Shown: positions 54,701-63,604 of the stretch, piece after piece
Layout: the number at the start of each line of letters is the position of its first letter
How positions within the stretch are numbered: the first letter of the stretch is position 1
Origin: Pseudanabaena sp. ABRG5-3
GTDB lineage: Bacteria; Cyanobacteriota; Cyanobacteriia; Pseudanabaenales; Pseudanabaenaceae
DNA length: 64,000 nucleotides
Reading direction: 5' to 3'
Assembly (NCBI RefSeq): GCF_003967015.1
Contig: NZ_AP017566.1
Span: forward strand, 1-64,000
Translations under genes and position numbers: made by a program
The notes under the pieces: generated by a model
Database searches by the model: none
What the model was told of the DNA's origin: nothing
What the model saw: the letters and a program-made list of their open reading frames with translations, nothing else

Positions 54701-55385
54701 CTATAAAAGATTTATATAGTGAGGATAGTTCTCGCAAAAATAGACCAATCGACCAAGCATCCGCAATGATGTGATGGAATGTAATTAATAATATGTGTTC
54801 TTGGGGAGCCAACCTTATCAAGGTTACACGTAATAGCTCATCCTTTTCTAGATTAAAGACAGTCTGAGATTCTTGATTAGCTAAACGATTTAACTCAGTT
54901 TCTCGATCTGTCGCTACAAACCCTTGCAAATCAATGAGAGGCAATTTGAATGGTTTTGGAGGATGAATTATTTGAAATGGATTGCCCTCTATCTCTACAA
55001 AATTTGTCCGTAAGATTTCATGACGATTGACAATTGCGGTTAGGCTTTGCTCTAAGATGTCTGTGTTTAGAACACCTTTAAGCTTGAGATTGTATCTCAA
55101 TAAATAAGCGGCAATATTTTGATCGAGCTGATAGAGAAACCATAGTCTCCTTTGTGTAAAGGATAATTCTAAGTTTTGTTGACGCGAAACAAGAGGAATT
55201 GGTGCAGAAGTGAGATTAGGACGACTCAGTAATTCAATAATCGCGGCTTTGTGGGAGGTGATTTCTGCCTTTAGTTCTGGATTCATAACACCTTGAGGCG
55301 CATTAAATCTTAGTCGTCCTTGCTCGACCCAAAGCTGAATATCTAATGTTTGTAAATATGCTAAAAGCTCATTGGTACTTCTCAT
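48780..55385 (-). CDS. Bimodular NRPS, TubC docking-C-A-PCP-C-A-PCP
   Basis: A 2201-residue NRPS with two modules. The TubC docking domain (1-55) includes LLAYLQTLDIQLWVEQ. C1 has HHIIADAWS near 204, with Ala where most have Gly (HHxxxDG). A1 (TSGSTGKPKG near 682) has the pocket D-V-W-H-I-S-L-I, very close to the known serine code DVWHLSLI. PCP1 Ser is near 1073. C2 has HHIITDGWS near 1265. A2 (TSGSTGEPKG near 1743) has D-A-F-F-L-G-V-T, the same as the next NRPS. PCP2 Ser is near 2133. It has no epimerase. The C-terminus is acidic (NADEEDEYTEGLL), the kind of short tail that binds a TubC domain, which the next protein has. It overlaps the preceding PKS gene by 4 bases (ATGA). Confidence 0.94.
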   Translation of the reverse strand: MRSTNELLAYLQTLDIQLWVEQGRLRFNAPQGVMNPELKAEITSHKAAIIELLSRPNLTSAPIPLVSRQQNLELSFTQRRLWFLYQLDQNIAAYLLRYNLKLKGVLNTDILEQSLTAIVNRHEILRTNFVEIEGNPFQIIHPPKPFKLPLIDLQGFVATDRETELNRLANQESQTVFNLEKDELLRVTLIRLAPQEHILLITFHHIIADAWSIGLFLRELSSLYKSFIEAKPLTLPNLPIQYVDFAQWQNQHLTKDTLVDQITYWEKQLAGIPPVLELPTDRPRPPVQTFNGGAEFFEISAELTDRLKSLSKKSGATLFMTIITTFFILLARYTGEEDIVVGIPIANRMRVEFESLMGCFVNSLVLRSQLHGNPTFLELLQQVRQTALNAYAHQDLPFEQLVEALQPERSLSHSPLFQVMFAWENVQMESLDLPNVQIEPFKTDHFTARADLNVEMMETDQSLQGLFEYNTDLFDAETIKRMVSHFQNLLEAIAINPDQKIYNLPLLTQLESQQILIDWNDTAVNYPKDTCLHELVEAQVAQTPDAIAVTYEDQQLSYQELNQKANQLAHYLRKQGIKPDQPVGICIERSLEMVIGLLAILKAGGAYVPIDPTYPKDRLAFMFADSQVSVLLTQQKLLAQLPEHTSQTLCLDSEWTLVTDESDLNPPRLSKADHLCYIIYTSGSTGKPKGAMNNHRGVVNRLLWMQSTYQIDTSDCVLQKTPFSFDVSVWEFFWTLSTGAKLVIAKPEGHKDTSYLKQLIIQAGITTLHFVPSMLQVFLEAETDLSKCSSLKRVICSGEALPIDLQRRFFERLDCELHNLYGPTEAAIDVSYWQCQANSYLSTVPIGKPVANTQLYVLDNYLQPVPIGVAGELHIGGVQVGRGYLNRPDLTAEKFIHDPFSSDPDARLYKTGDRVRYLADGAIEYLGRIDFQVKLRGFRIELGEIEALLLQHPAVNQAVVILHADNLNDKYLVAYIVPNQVDLDILELRRILRNQLPEYMVPTLFVELKAMPLTPNGKVDRRSLPAPSTSQSQFETVVEDTRTPIEDLLVSIWSNILGIKSIGIHDNFFEMGGHSLKVMQVMARVRDSFSIDLPLQTLFREPTIAGLSREITSAYQNQQGYQIPPIIPTEHSTYEPVSFAQQRMWFLQQFEPNSATYNIPIVYRVSGLLEIAILEESLTALVKRHEILRTRFISVNEQITSAIAETISLAFTVVKIDPTADSETLQRLIDTEIRQPFNLSKPPLFRVKILELTDRDRILIINFHHIITDGWSLNIFMQELADLYQSYLHNKPISLKDLPIRYVDFAVWQRQLLQGEMLRSLTNYWQKELAEPLPILNLPTDRPRPLIQTFRGATQTISLSTALTTQIKNLAQKTESTLFMILLAAFQILLARYSGQTDIIVGTPIAGRHQTETEGLIGLFVNSLAIRMDLSGNPTVEELLEKVKAVTLAAYTHQDLPLEQLIETLQIKRELSYAPLFQAMFTLLNTPSQNAKFCDDLDLTPIWSHTGTTKVDLTLGLQEIESEIAGVFEYNSDLFEPETIQRLIRHFQTLLEAIVRNPQQRITELPILTEIERQTILVEWQQTQTEYPRDKTIHQLFEAQVEKNPEATAVVYEDQQISYQELNQRANQLAHYLHKLGVSNNQPIGICVERSIDAIIGLVGILKAGGAYLPIDSDYPSDRIDYMLADAQVQILVTQQSLKSKFRNSQLLVIELDREWEMIAKESKEGLPSNTTAENIAYIIYTSGSTGEPKGVVVPHRAVNRLVINTNYIQLTSSDRVAQASNIAFDAATFEIWGALLNGAKLIGIPKEVLLSPQKLAKQIRQQQITTLFLTTALFNQVAKQIPEAFSPLRNLLFGGEASDPKAVREILEQGSPDRLLHVYGPTENTTFSSWYLVESIDEAAVTIPIGKPIANSQMYILDRDLNPIPIGVIGEIYVSGDGLAKGYLERPELTAEKFIDHRFTESDRIRLYKTGDLGRYLPDGNVEILGRSDFQVKIRGFRIELGEIETALRQQEDVRETIVIACDDARGSKQLVAYVVPKTESLTGRAIKSFLKEKLPDYMIPAFFIFLEELPLNANGKVDRRALPTPDLASPSLESSFVAPSTDTEQAIAKVWQEILKIDQIGIHDNFFELGGHSLIATQVMSRLPQIFSLDLPLSLLFELPTIAELGDRIDTILWASGDALRASAGLNADEEDEYTEGLL

Positions 55386-58300
55386 ATTTCGCCCTCCTCG
55401 CGATCGCTGGTAGATAAGTGAGAATCTGACTCTAAACCTTGTGATTTGGAGTGACTATCGTTGACATAATCAGCCAATCTCGCTACTGTTGGTTCGGCAA
55501 ATAAATAGCTGAGGGGCATCTCTATTTGTAAAGATTGACGGATTCTGGATATTAATTGAGTCCCTAATAAGGAATGTCCTCCTAACTCAAAAAAGTTGTC
55601 ATATATACCAACTGCTTCTATTCCTAGTAACTGTTGCCAAATTTCTGCTAGTTTTGTTTCTATTTCATTGGTGGGAGCAACATAAGCTGTATTGAGATGA
55701 GGTCGAGCATGGCTAGGTTTTGCCAGATCTGCTTGTAGAGATGTAGAAACTGGAGAATTTCTCTCTAAGGGAGAAAGTTGGGTGAGGCGACTATACAAAT
55801 CGCGAGTTGATACTAGAACTTGAGATAAATTAGTTCCAAGGAGTCGATTAAACACTTCCATTCCTTCATCGGGCTGAATACCATAGTTCAATATTGATTG
55901 ATAGCTATCTTGCAAATCCTCTGGCATCTGGATATCTACTGCCATGCCTACTTGCTGCCATGTATCCCAATTAATACTAATGACAGGGATATGCCATTCT
56001 AAAGAAACTGCTTGAGCAAAAGCATCTAGATAAGTGTTTGCCGCGCAGTAATCTACTTGGGCAAACACTCCAAAAATTGAGGATAGTGATGAACAGAGAA
56101 CTACAAAATCTAACGGTGTTTCTTGAAAAATTTGATGGAGAACAAAGGTTCCTGCTACTTTTGGTGCTAATACCTGTGCCAACTCTGATTTTGTTTTTTG
56201 CAGCATGATACTGCCACTGGGGACACCTGCACAGTGGATTAAGCCATCGATTTTCCCAAATTTGGCGATCGCTTCTGCTACTAAAGTTTGCATCTCCTCT
56301 AAATTAGCTACATCTGCTTGGGCGACTAAAATTTCTGCCCCTTGTTTTTCCAAAGCCTGTAGTTTTTGAATTGTTTGACTAGTGCGATCGCTTTCGGGAT
56401 GTTCTGTTAACCAACTTGACCAGTGATCGCGACTAGGAAATGGGGAACGACTAGTCAGAATTAGCTTAGGTTTAGAAACGCTACTGATATGTTCTGCTAA
56501 GGTCAGACCAATACCTCCTAGTCCACCTGTAATTAGATAAACTCCTTCAGAACGTAATTTAGACTGACGAGAATTATTAGCTTCAATATGAATCGGTTCA
56601 TAGGTTTGCTGCCAGCGATGGTTACCTCGATAAGCGATTACTTGTAGAGGAGAATCATGATTTGATTTGTCTCTAGTATCAACCAGTTCCTCAACCAATT
56701 GAGCTATTAGCTGCTGTTCTTGTTTAGTTTCTGGTGGAGGTAATAAAATGTCAATGCTGCGACAAGTAATTTGAGGATACTCTTTAGGAATAACTTTTAA
56801 TGCTCCTAAAATTGTTGCTTTCTCTGGATATTGCTGTTCTTGATCAGCAATATTCTGCATATTATTAGAAATAGCGAATAAGTGTAATTCATTACTTAGA
56901 TTTAGCTTGCCAATGGCTTGTGCTAAAAAGACAAGGCTATAAAAGCCTTTGATTTGACATTGTTCAATCTGTTCTAAATTATCTAAATCATCTAAATTAT
57001 TTGAATTGTTTAGAAAATCTTTTCCACCGTTATTATCATTATCATCTAGATGCTCGATCATCCATAGATGCAGAAGATCGTAGGAATCCGTCTGAAAATT
57101 TGGCAGATTGGCAAGCAGAAGATCGTAATCTTCAGAGTGATGAGGATTTAAGATATAACTAAAATCATCTGATTTAGCAAACTTCTCGCCTATTTCTACA
57201 CATATCACATTTTGGTATAACGTCTGTAAATGCGTAACCAATTTGGTAGTGAATTCCTTGCGATCGTCAAAGATCAAACAGTGCTTATTAGCTAGGCTCT
57301 TAGTTGGTGAATCAACAGTAATCGGCGATCGCTTCCAAGAAGGGATATAAAACCAATCTGCCAAATCCTTTTTATGAAAGGTTTCAGCTTGGGATAATTG
57401 CCGATTAAGTTTAGAATTTGATGGCTCAATCCAATAATATTGCCGTTCAAAGGGGTAGGTTGGTAATGGTAAACGACTGCGCTTTTCTCTTTCATAAAAA
57501 GCATTCCAATCAATATTCACCCCAGACATCCATAGCTGCCCTAAAGTTGAAAGCAAAAAAGCTAAATCTGACTGCTGCTCTTGGGGATGCCGTAATGATG
57601 TGAGGACGACTTGTTCCAACTTTTTATCGGAATGTCGTTTTGCGAGGGTACTTAAGGTTCTGCCTGCACCAATTTCTAATAAAACCTGTTGTGGTTCCTG
57701 TAATAGAATTTGCAAACCTGCTGCAAAATTAACAGGCTGGCGGATATGTCTCACCCAGTAATCTGGATCAGTGGCTTCTCTAGCGGTAATCCAGTTGCCC
57801 GATACATTGGATATATAGGGAATTTGAGGAGGATTTAAACGCACTTTAGCGATATGAGAACGAAACTCCGTCAGCATGGGTTCCATCATGCTCGAATGGA
57901 AAGCATGTGAGGTATGTAAGCGCCGACAATCTACTTCTTGGGATTTCAATTTTTGTTCTAATTGGGCGATCGCATCAATCTCGCCTGAAACAACGCAAAG
58001 GTTACTGCTATTGATGGCGGCGATCGATAAATCTGAACCTAGCCAAGGTTCTATCTCTTGCTCTGTTAAAGGTATGGCTAACATCGCACCTGCGGGAAGT
58101 TGCTGCATCAATTTTCCGCGTATTGCTACTATAGCAAGTGCTTCTTGTAAGGTCATCACACCTGATAGACAAGCTGCGACATACTCCCCAATGCTATGCC
58201 CAATCATCGCTTTAGGTTTGATGCCCCATGCAATCCATTGTTGTGCTAAAGCATAGGCGATCGCAAAAATTGCAGGTTGGGCGATCGCAGTCTGTTGCAG

Positions 58301-60124
58301 TTGATGGGTTGATGACTCTAAGCGATCGGCATTAGGGTAAATAATTTGTCTGAGATCGTTTCCTAAGATAGGGAGCAGAATATTGCAACAACGATCAAAA
58401 TATTCGCGAAAAACTGCTTCGTGATCGTATAAATCCTTACCCATGTTGACATATTGGCTTCCCTGTCCCGAAAACATGAATACTACTGGTGTGTTTGTAG
58501 ATTCTGTACCTTGACTTAATAGCTTAGAAGCATTCTGCAAATCAGCGATCGCCTCTGGCGTATTTTCACAAACTAACATCCGTCGATATTTAAAGCTTTG
58601 TCTGCCAATTTTTAGGGTGTAGGCTATATCCGCTAGCTTTTGCTGTGATGTCTGCAAATGGTGAGCTAAATTTGTGGTTGCTTGATCTAGGGCTGTACTT
58701 GTCTTAGCAGATATGAGTAACAGTTGAAAACGTCTTGACTCACCAGATAGTTCTAATTCAGGGATCTGAGGTGCTTCTTCTAAAACCACATGGGCATTAG
58801 TGCCTCCGATCCCGAAAGAGCTAACCCCAGCCCTTCTTGGACTGTGTTTACTTTCCCAATCTTGTAAAGTTGTGTTTACAAAGAAAGGACTATTGCCAAA
58901 ATCAATCTTGGGATTTGGTTGCTGAAAGTGCAAACTAGGAGGAATCTGTTGATGATGTAAAGCTAGGGCAGTTTTAATCAATCCTGCTACGCCTGCGGCA
59001 GTATCTAAATGTCCGACATTAGTTTTTAAGGAGCCGATCGCACAGAAATTTCTTTGCTGTGACTGTCCCTGCGATTGAGTGTTAGCTCGAAAAGCCTGAC
59101 TGAGAGCCGCAATTTCTATCGGGTCGCCCAATTCTGTACCAGTGCCATGTGCTTCGATATAGCTAATTGTGGAAGGATTGATCCCAGCTAAGGATTGCGC
59201 CTCAGTAATTACGGCTGCTTGCCCATCAATACTAGGTGCTGTATAGCCAATTTTTGAGGCTCCATCATTATTAATTGCCGCACCGCGAATCAGTGCATAG
59301 ATAAAATCGCGATCGGCGATCGCCTCGCTCAAGCGTTTGAGAACCACAATCCCAACACCGCTACCACCAACAGTTCCTTTCGCCTTTGCATCAAAGGTAC
59401 GACAATGTCCATCAGGAGAAAGAATCATTCCCTTTTGGTATAAATAACCTTGTTTTTGGGGAGTCCTAATTGCGACCCCACCCGCTAAAGCCATATCACA
59501 TTGGTAGTTTAGTAAACTCTGACAAGCCATTTGTACGGCAACTAAGGAAGTTGAACAAGCCGTACTCACATTGATGCTAGGTCCTTTGAGATTGAGCTTG
59601 TAAGAAACCCTCGTTGATACAAAGTCTTTATCATTCCCTAACAGTATTTGAAAATAGCTAACTAATTGGGATAGTTCTTGATTTTGGGCAAGGTTGTTGA
59701 TCCAATAACTATTGACGCTGGCTCCAGCATAAACGCCAATTTGACCATTGTACGTTTCGGGATTATAACCAGCACTCTCGAGAGCTTCCCAAGCCGTCTC
59801 TAAAAAAAGCCGATGCTGAGGATCCATTACTTCAGCTTCACGAGCATTAAACCCAAAGAAATTGGCATCAAACCACTCAATATCTGCTAGCGCTCCGAAA
59901 GCCTTTACATAGTCAGGATTAGCTAATAGATTTGGATCAACAGAAAACAAATCTTGATCATCAAAAAAAGAAATAGATTCCACTCCATCCCGCAAGTTTT
60001 GCCAGAACTCATCGATATTCTTCGCATTAGGAAATTTCCCTGACATGCCGACGATGGCGATCGGCTCAACACCATCACCATAAGGCTCTAAGTAGTCTGC
60101 CAATCCATTTTCTAAATCATGCAT
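55382..60124 (-). CDS. Type I PKS module, KS-AT-KR-ACP (first in window)
   Basis: A 1580-residue polyketide synthase. The KS has its active Cys near 188 (STACSTSLVAV), with EAHGTGTELGDP and KTNVGHLD. The AT has GHSIGE near 643 and HAFH near 740, predicting malonyl-CoA. The KR has ITGGLGGIG near 1202 and DYCAAN near 1358, apparently active. The ACP has LGGHSL with Ser near 1516. Between AT and KR is a region with a run of Asn/Asp (NDDNDNNGGKD-like, near 1030). The N-terminus is acidic (MHDLENGLADYLEPYGD) and would accept the basic tail of the preceding NRPS. The C-terminus (STSDREEGEI) is acidic and would bind the TubC domain of the next NRPS. It overlaps both neighbours (4 and 8 bases). It would convert the preceding aminoacyl unit to a gamma-amino-beta-hydroxy acid. 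Confidence 0.94.
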   Translation of the reverse strand: MHDLENGLADYLEPYGDGVEPIAIVGMSGKFPNAKNIDEFWQNLRDGVESISFFDDQDLFSVDPNLLANPDYVKAFGALADIEWFDANFFGFNAREAEVMDPQHRLFLETAWEALESAGYNPETYNGQIGVYAGASVNSYWINNLAQNQELSQLVSYFQILLGNDKDFVSTRVSYKLNLKGPSINVSTACSTSLVAVQMACQSLLNYQCDMALAGGVAIRTPQKQGYLYQKGMILSPDGHCRTFDAKAKGTVGGSGVGIVVLKRLSEAIADRDFIYALIRGAAINNDGASKIGYTAPSIDGQAAVITEAQSLAGINPSTISYIEAHGTGTELGDPIEIAALSQAFRANTQSQGQSQQRNFCAIGSLKTNVGHLDTAAGVAGLIKTALALHHQQIPPSLHFQQPNPKIDFGNSPFFVNTTLQDWESKHSPRRAGVSSFGIGGTNAHVVLEEAPQIPELELSGESRRFQLLLISAKTSTALDQATTNLAHHLQTSQQKLADIAYTLKIGRQSFKYRRMLVCENTPEAIADLQNASKLLSQGTESTNTPVVFMFSGQGSQYVNMGKDLYDHEAVFREYFDRCCNILLPILGNDLRQIIYPNADRLESSTHQLQQTAIAQPAIFAIAYALAQQWIAWGIKPKAMIGHSIGEYVAACLSGVMTLQEALAIVAIRGKLMQQLPAGAMLAIPLTEQEIEPWLGSDLSIAAINSSNLCVVSGEIDAIAQLEQKLKSQEVDCRRLHTSHAFHSSMMEPMLTEFRSHIAKVRLNPPQIPYISNVSGNWITAREATDPDYWVRHIRQPVNFAAGLQILLQEPQQVLLEIGAGRTLSTLAKRHSDKKLEQVVLTSLRHPQEQQSDLAFLLSTLGQLWMSGVNIDWNAFYEREKRSRLPLPTYPFERQYYWIEPSNSKLNRQLSQAETFHKKDLADWFYIPSWKRSPITVDSPTKSLANKHCLIFDDRKEFTTKLVTHLQTLYQNVICVEIGEKFAKSDDFSYILNPHHSEDYDLLLANLPNFQTDSYDLLHLWMIEHLDDNDNNGGKDFLNNSNNLDDLDNLEQIEQCQIKGFYSLVFLAQAIGKLNLSNELHLFAISNNMQNIADQEQQYPEKATILGALKVIPKEYPQITCRSIDILLPPPETKQEQQLIAQLVEELVDTRDKSNHDSPLQVIAYRGNHRWQQTYEPIHIEANNSRQSKLRSEGVYLITGGLGGIGLTLAEHISSVSKPKLILTSRSPFPSRDHWSSWLTEHPESDRTSQTIQKLQALEKQGAEILVAQADVANLEEMQTLVAEAIAKFGKIDGLIHCAGVPSGSIMLQKTKSELAQVLAPKVAGTFVLHQIFQETPLDFVVLCSSLSSIFGVFAQVDYCAANTYLDAFAQAVSLEWHIPVISINWDTWQQVGMAVDIQMPEDLQDSYQSILNYGIQPDEGMEVFNRLLGTNLSQVLVSTRDLYSRLTQLSPLERNSPVSTSLQADLAKPSHARPHLNTAYVAPTNEIETKLAEIWQQLLGIEAVGIYDNFFELGGHSLLGTQLISRIRQSLQIEMPLSYLFAEPTVARLADYVNDSHSKSQGLESDSHLSTSDREEGEI

Positions 60125-63100
60125 CGCCTTGTCTCCTTTGGTTGGTTAATTGCTGCTGACGCTTTAGAGCCTGTTTTTGTTTATCTGTACGATTAATCAT
60201 GCGATCGCGAGATGGATCAGGCAATTTTTGATCGCGATCGTGATTGGCTCTATCGATAGTGAGATATTCGGCAAGAGCTTTAATCGTTGTATATCTAAAT
60301 AGGTCTACTATCGAAATATCCCTATTCAACATTTGTTGTAATCGATTATGCACTTGGATCACTAAGAGAGAATTGCCACCAATATCAAAGAAATTATCAT
60401 GGATACCAATTCTTTCTAAACCAAGGACTTGCAGCCAAATATTAGCAACTAAAGTTTCGTTAGCATTAGTAGGGAGAGCAGCACCCCAATTTTCTTCTAA
60501 AATATTAGCACTGGTATCGGCTTTAGGAGCAGGTAAGGCTCGGCGATCAACTTTGCCATTCGGATTTAGAGGTAGATTATCTAGAAATATAAAGAATGTA
60601 GGAATTGAGTAGTCGGGCAATCGCGTATTTAGGAAAGAGCGTAATTTACTAGTATCTATATCTTTTTCAGCGATCACATAGGCTACCAATTGTTTGTTGC
60701 CATTCGGACTTGCTAAGGCAATCACTACAGTTTCTCGAACATCAGGATGCTGTAACAGTGCTAACTCAATTTCACTAAGTTCAATCCGAAAACCACGAAT
60801 TTTTACTTGGAAGTCCATTCGTCCCAAAAATTCAATATTGCCGTCCTCTAAATAACGCGCTAAGTCACCAGTCTTATAGAGGCGATCGCTAGACAAGGGT
60901 GTAAAGGGATTGGGAATAAATTTCTCTGTTGTTAAATTGAGATTATTGAGATAGCCCAAAGCTAATCCATCACCACCAATATATAGTTCCCCTGTTACGC
61001 CGATGGGTAAAGGTTGTAGATTACTATCAAGAATATACACAAATGTATTGGAAATCGGGCGACCAATAGGGACAGATTTGTCGATAGGAGATTGTGATGT
61101 GATTGGATAACAGCAAGTGAAAGTAGTATTTTCTGTTGGTCCATATCCGTTAATTAACTGACAATTTGGTATTTGTTGGAGGAATTTCTGAACATGCGGT
61201 ATAGATAAAGCATCTCCTCCAGCCAACAAGTGCCATAATGACTGCAAATCTTCTATTCGCTCATCAACCATCAGATTAAACAACCCTGAAGTCAGCCATA
61301 ATGTTGTAACTTGATATTGTCTAATTGCTTGTCCTAACTCTTGAAGTGATGGTATATGTGGTGGCATTATTGCTAACTTAGCCCCATTGAGTAGACTCCC
61401 CCAAATTTCAAAGGTCGAGGCATCAAAAGAGAGAGGAGCTAACTGGAGAAATACAAGATCGGGATTGAAATTAAAGTAGTTTGTGTTTTTGACTAATCGC
61501 ACGACTCCACGATGGGAAACACAAACACCTTTGGGTATACCTGTAGATCCAGAAGTATATTCAACATAGGCTAAGTTATTTACAGTCAATAATGAAGTGT
61601 TTAGATTATCTGAAGTATATTGCTCGAAAGTTTGCCAATCTCGATCTACATAAATTAAATTGGGCAAAGTACTAGTAAGCTTTTCTCTAAGAATTGTAGA
61701 TAATTTTTCTTGTGTTAGGATTGTAGATATTTGAGCATCTTGAATTATAAATGCTAGACGTTCTTGAGGATAGTTAGAATCTAGCGGTACATAAGCTCCT
61801 CCCACTTTTAAAATTGCTAATAAACTTACTAGCATCTCAATTGAGCGTTCCACACAGATACCTACTAGCTGATTAGGAGTGACCCCTAATGTATGTAAAT
61901 GATGGGCTAACTGATTGGCTCTTTGATTGAGTTCTTGATATGTGAGTTGTTGATCTCCAAACACAACAGCGATCGCATGGGGATTTTTCTCTACTTGTTC
62001 TTCAAATAATTGAGCAATAGTCTTATCTCTGGGATATTCCGTCTGTGTCTGTTGCCATTCGATTAAGATTTTTTGTCTCTCCTCTGCCGTGAGGATTGGT
62101 AATTCTGCAACTCGGTACTGGGGATTACTTACTATTCCTCCTAGTAAGGTTTGAAAATGCCCGATCAGACGTTGAATTGTATCAGAATTAAATAGATCGG
62201 TGCTATAAACGACATCTCCTCTTAGCCCCTCTGGAGATTCCCATAGATGCATTTCCAGATCGAATCGTACCGAACCACTATCAAAACTAACGATTTGGGA
62301 TATTTCTAGATTAGGTAATTTAATTGATGGAAGTGGTGAGTTTTGCAAAGCAAATATGACTTGCACGATGGGATTATGGCTCAAGTGTCGTTCGATCTTT
62401 AACTCTTCAACAAGGAGATCGAAGGGTAAATCTTGATGGGAATACGCATCTAAGGTGATTGCTTGAACTTGAGTGAGTAACTGCTCAAAGGTGGGATTAT
62501 TGTCAACTTTGATTCTCAAGGGTAATGTGTTGGCAAAAAAACCAATCAAGTTCTCAATCTCGACACGATTGCGATTAGCAATTGGCGACCCGATCACGAG
62601 ATCCTGCTGTCCACTGTAGCGATATAGAAGAACCGTAAAAGCAGTAAGCAATGTCATAAATAGGGTTACACCCGATCGCTGACTTAATGTTTCTAATTGT
62701 TGGGTTAAGTGGCGATCGCATTGAAATGTTGCCACTGCACCACGATAGGTCTGCGCCGATGGACGAGGGCGATCGCTAGGCAAGTCCAAAATCGGCAAAG
62801 CCCCATCTAGTTGCTGCTTCCAGTAATTTAGTTGTGATGCTAAGCGATCGCCTTGCAACCATTGGTGCTGCCATTCTGCAAAATCGGCATATTGCACTGT
62901 TAAGGCAGGTAATGTAGGAGGCGCTTGATTACAAAATGCTTGGTAAAAGTTGGCTAAGTCATTCACTAACACACCCATCGACCAGCCATCAGAAATAATG
63001 TGATGGATTGTAATAATTAAAATATGAGATTCTTCACTCAGCTTTAATAATTTGGTGCGCCATAAAGCTTCAGTACTAAATTTGAAGGGGATTTGAGCTT

Positions 63101-63551
63101 CAGCTTTAATTAATTGCTTAACCTCAATGGACTGGTGATCTGTTGCCAAATCTTGCAAGTCAACTAAGGATAAACTAATGGCTTGGGTTGGGGCAATTAT
63201 CTGCACAGGCTGTCCATCAACCACATTAAAATTTGTGCGTAGAGTCTCATGACGCTGGGCTAGAGATGTCAGACTAAGTTCTAAATTAGTAATATCAAGC
63301 AACCCGTTAAAACTCAAAGCTATGGAATTGTTATAAAAAGGGTTATCAGGCTCAATTTGATGAAAAAACCACATCCGTTGCTGTGCAAATGACAGGATTG
63401 GATTTTTTTCTTGGTTGTTAATATCTTGTGTTCTCAGAGAAATCATTTCCGCCGAGGACATTGTGATTCCTTCCTCAGCCAGTAAAAGTTCTAAAAGTTT
63501 TTCCTCATCTAGATTTGAGTCAGACATTTCCCAAAAATTTGTGTTTTTCAT
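60117..63551 (-). CDS. NRPS module, C-A-PCP (valine-type)
   Basis: A 1144-residue NRPS module without a TubC domain. The N-terminus has a short acidic helix (DSNLDEEKLLELLLAEEGI), probably its docking element. The C domain has HHIISDGWS near 182. The A domain has EYTSGSTGIPKG, and its pocket read by eye is D-A-F-W-L-G-G-T, close to the valine code DAFWIGGT. The PCP has GGNSLL with Ser near 1059. The tail is basic (KQKQALKRQQQLTNQRRQGDA). The start could be ATG 63551 or ATG 63527; neither has a strong ribosome-binding site. Its C-to-A linker is almost identical to that of module 2 of the bimodular NRPS. Confidence 0.93.
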   Translation of the reverse strand: MKNTNFWEMSDSNLDEEKLLELLLAEEGITMSSAEMISLRTQDINNQEKNPILSFAQQRMWFFHQIEPDNPFYNNSIALSFNGLLDITNLELSLTSLAQRHETLRTNFNVVDGQPVQIIAPTQAISLSLVDLQDLATDHQSIEVKQLIKAEAQIPFKFSTEALWRTKLLKLSEESHILIITIHHIISDGWSMGVLVNDLANFYQAFCNQAPPTLPALTVQYADFAEWQHQWLQGDRLASQLNYWKQQLDGALPILDLPSDRPRPSAQTYRGAVATFQCDRHLTQQLETLSQRSGVTLFMTLLTAFTVLLYRYSGQQDLVIGSPIANRNRVEIENLIGFFANTLPLRIKVDNNPTFEQLLTQVQAITLDAYSHQDLPFDLLVEELKIERHLSHNPIVQVIFALQNSPLPSIKLPNLEISQIVSFDSGSVRFDLEMHLWESPEGLRGDVVYSTDLFNSDTIQRLIGHFQTLLGGIVSNPQYRVAELPILTAEERQKILIEWQQTQTEYPRDKTIAQLFEEQVEKNPHAIAVVFGDQQLTYQELNQRANQLAHHLHTLGVTPNQLVGICVERSIEMLVSLLAILKVGGAYVPLDSNYPQERLAFIIQDAQISTILTQEKLSTILREKLTSTLPNLIYVDRDWQTFEQYTSDNLNTSLLTVNNLAYVEYTSGSTGIPKGVCVSHRGVVRLVKNTNYFNFNPDLVFLQLAPLSFDASTFEIWGSLLNGAKLAIMPPHIPSLQELGQAIRQYQVTTLWLTSGLFNLMVDERIEDLQSLWHLLAGGDALSIPHVQKFLQQIPNCQLINGYGPTENTTFTCCYPITSQSPIDKSVPIGRPISNTFVYILDSNLQPLPIGVTGELYIGGDGLALGYLNNLNLTTEKFIPNPFTPLSSDRLYKTGDLARYLEDGNIEFLGRMDFQVKIRGFRIELSEIELALLQHPDVRETVVIALASPNGNKQLVAYVIAEKDIDTSKLRSFLNTRLPDYSIPTFFIFLDNLPLNPNGKVDRRALPAPKADTSANILEENWGAALPTNANETLVANIWLQVLGLERIGIHDNFFDIGGNSLLVIQVHNRLQQMLNRDISIVDLFRYTTIKALAEYLTIDRANHDRDQKLPDPSRDRMINRTDKQKQALKRQQQLTNQRRQGDA

Positions 63552-63604
63552 ATATTTTTAAAAATGTTTTGATAATCCTCAATATAGCCAAGCGATCGCT
63601 TGGC

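Noticed and set aside
57876-58256. 126-codon plus-strand frame within the first PKS
   Set aside because: It is antisense to the acyltransferase domain; the matching region of the other PKS shows a similar shadow frame, as expected from shared protein sequence.
60244-60612. 122-codon plus-strand frame at the end of the Val NRPS
   Set aside because: It lies opposite the A-to-PCP region; a related shadow frame appears opposite the same region of the bimodular NRPS.
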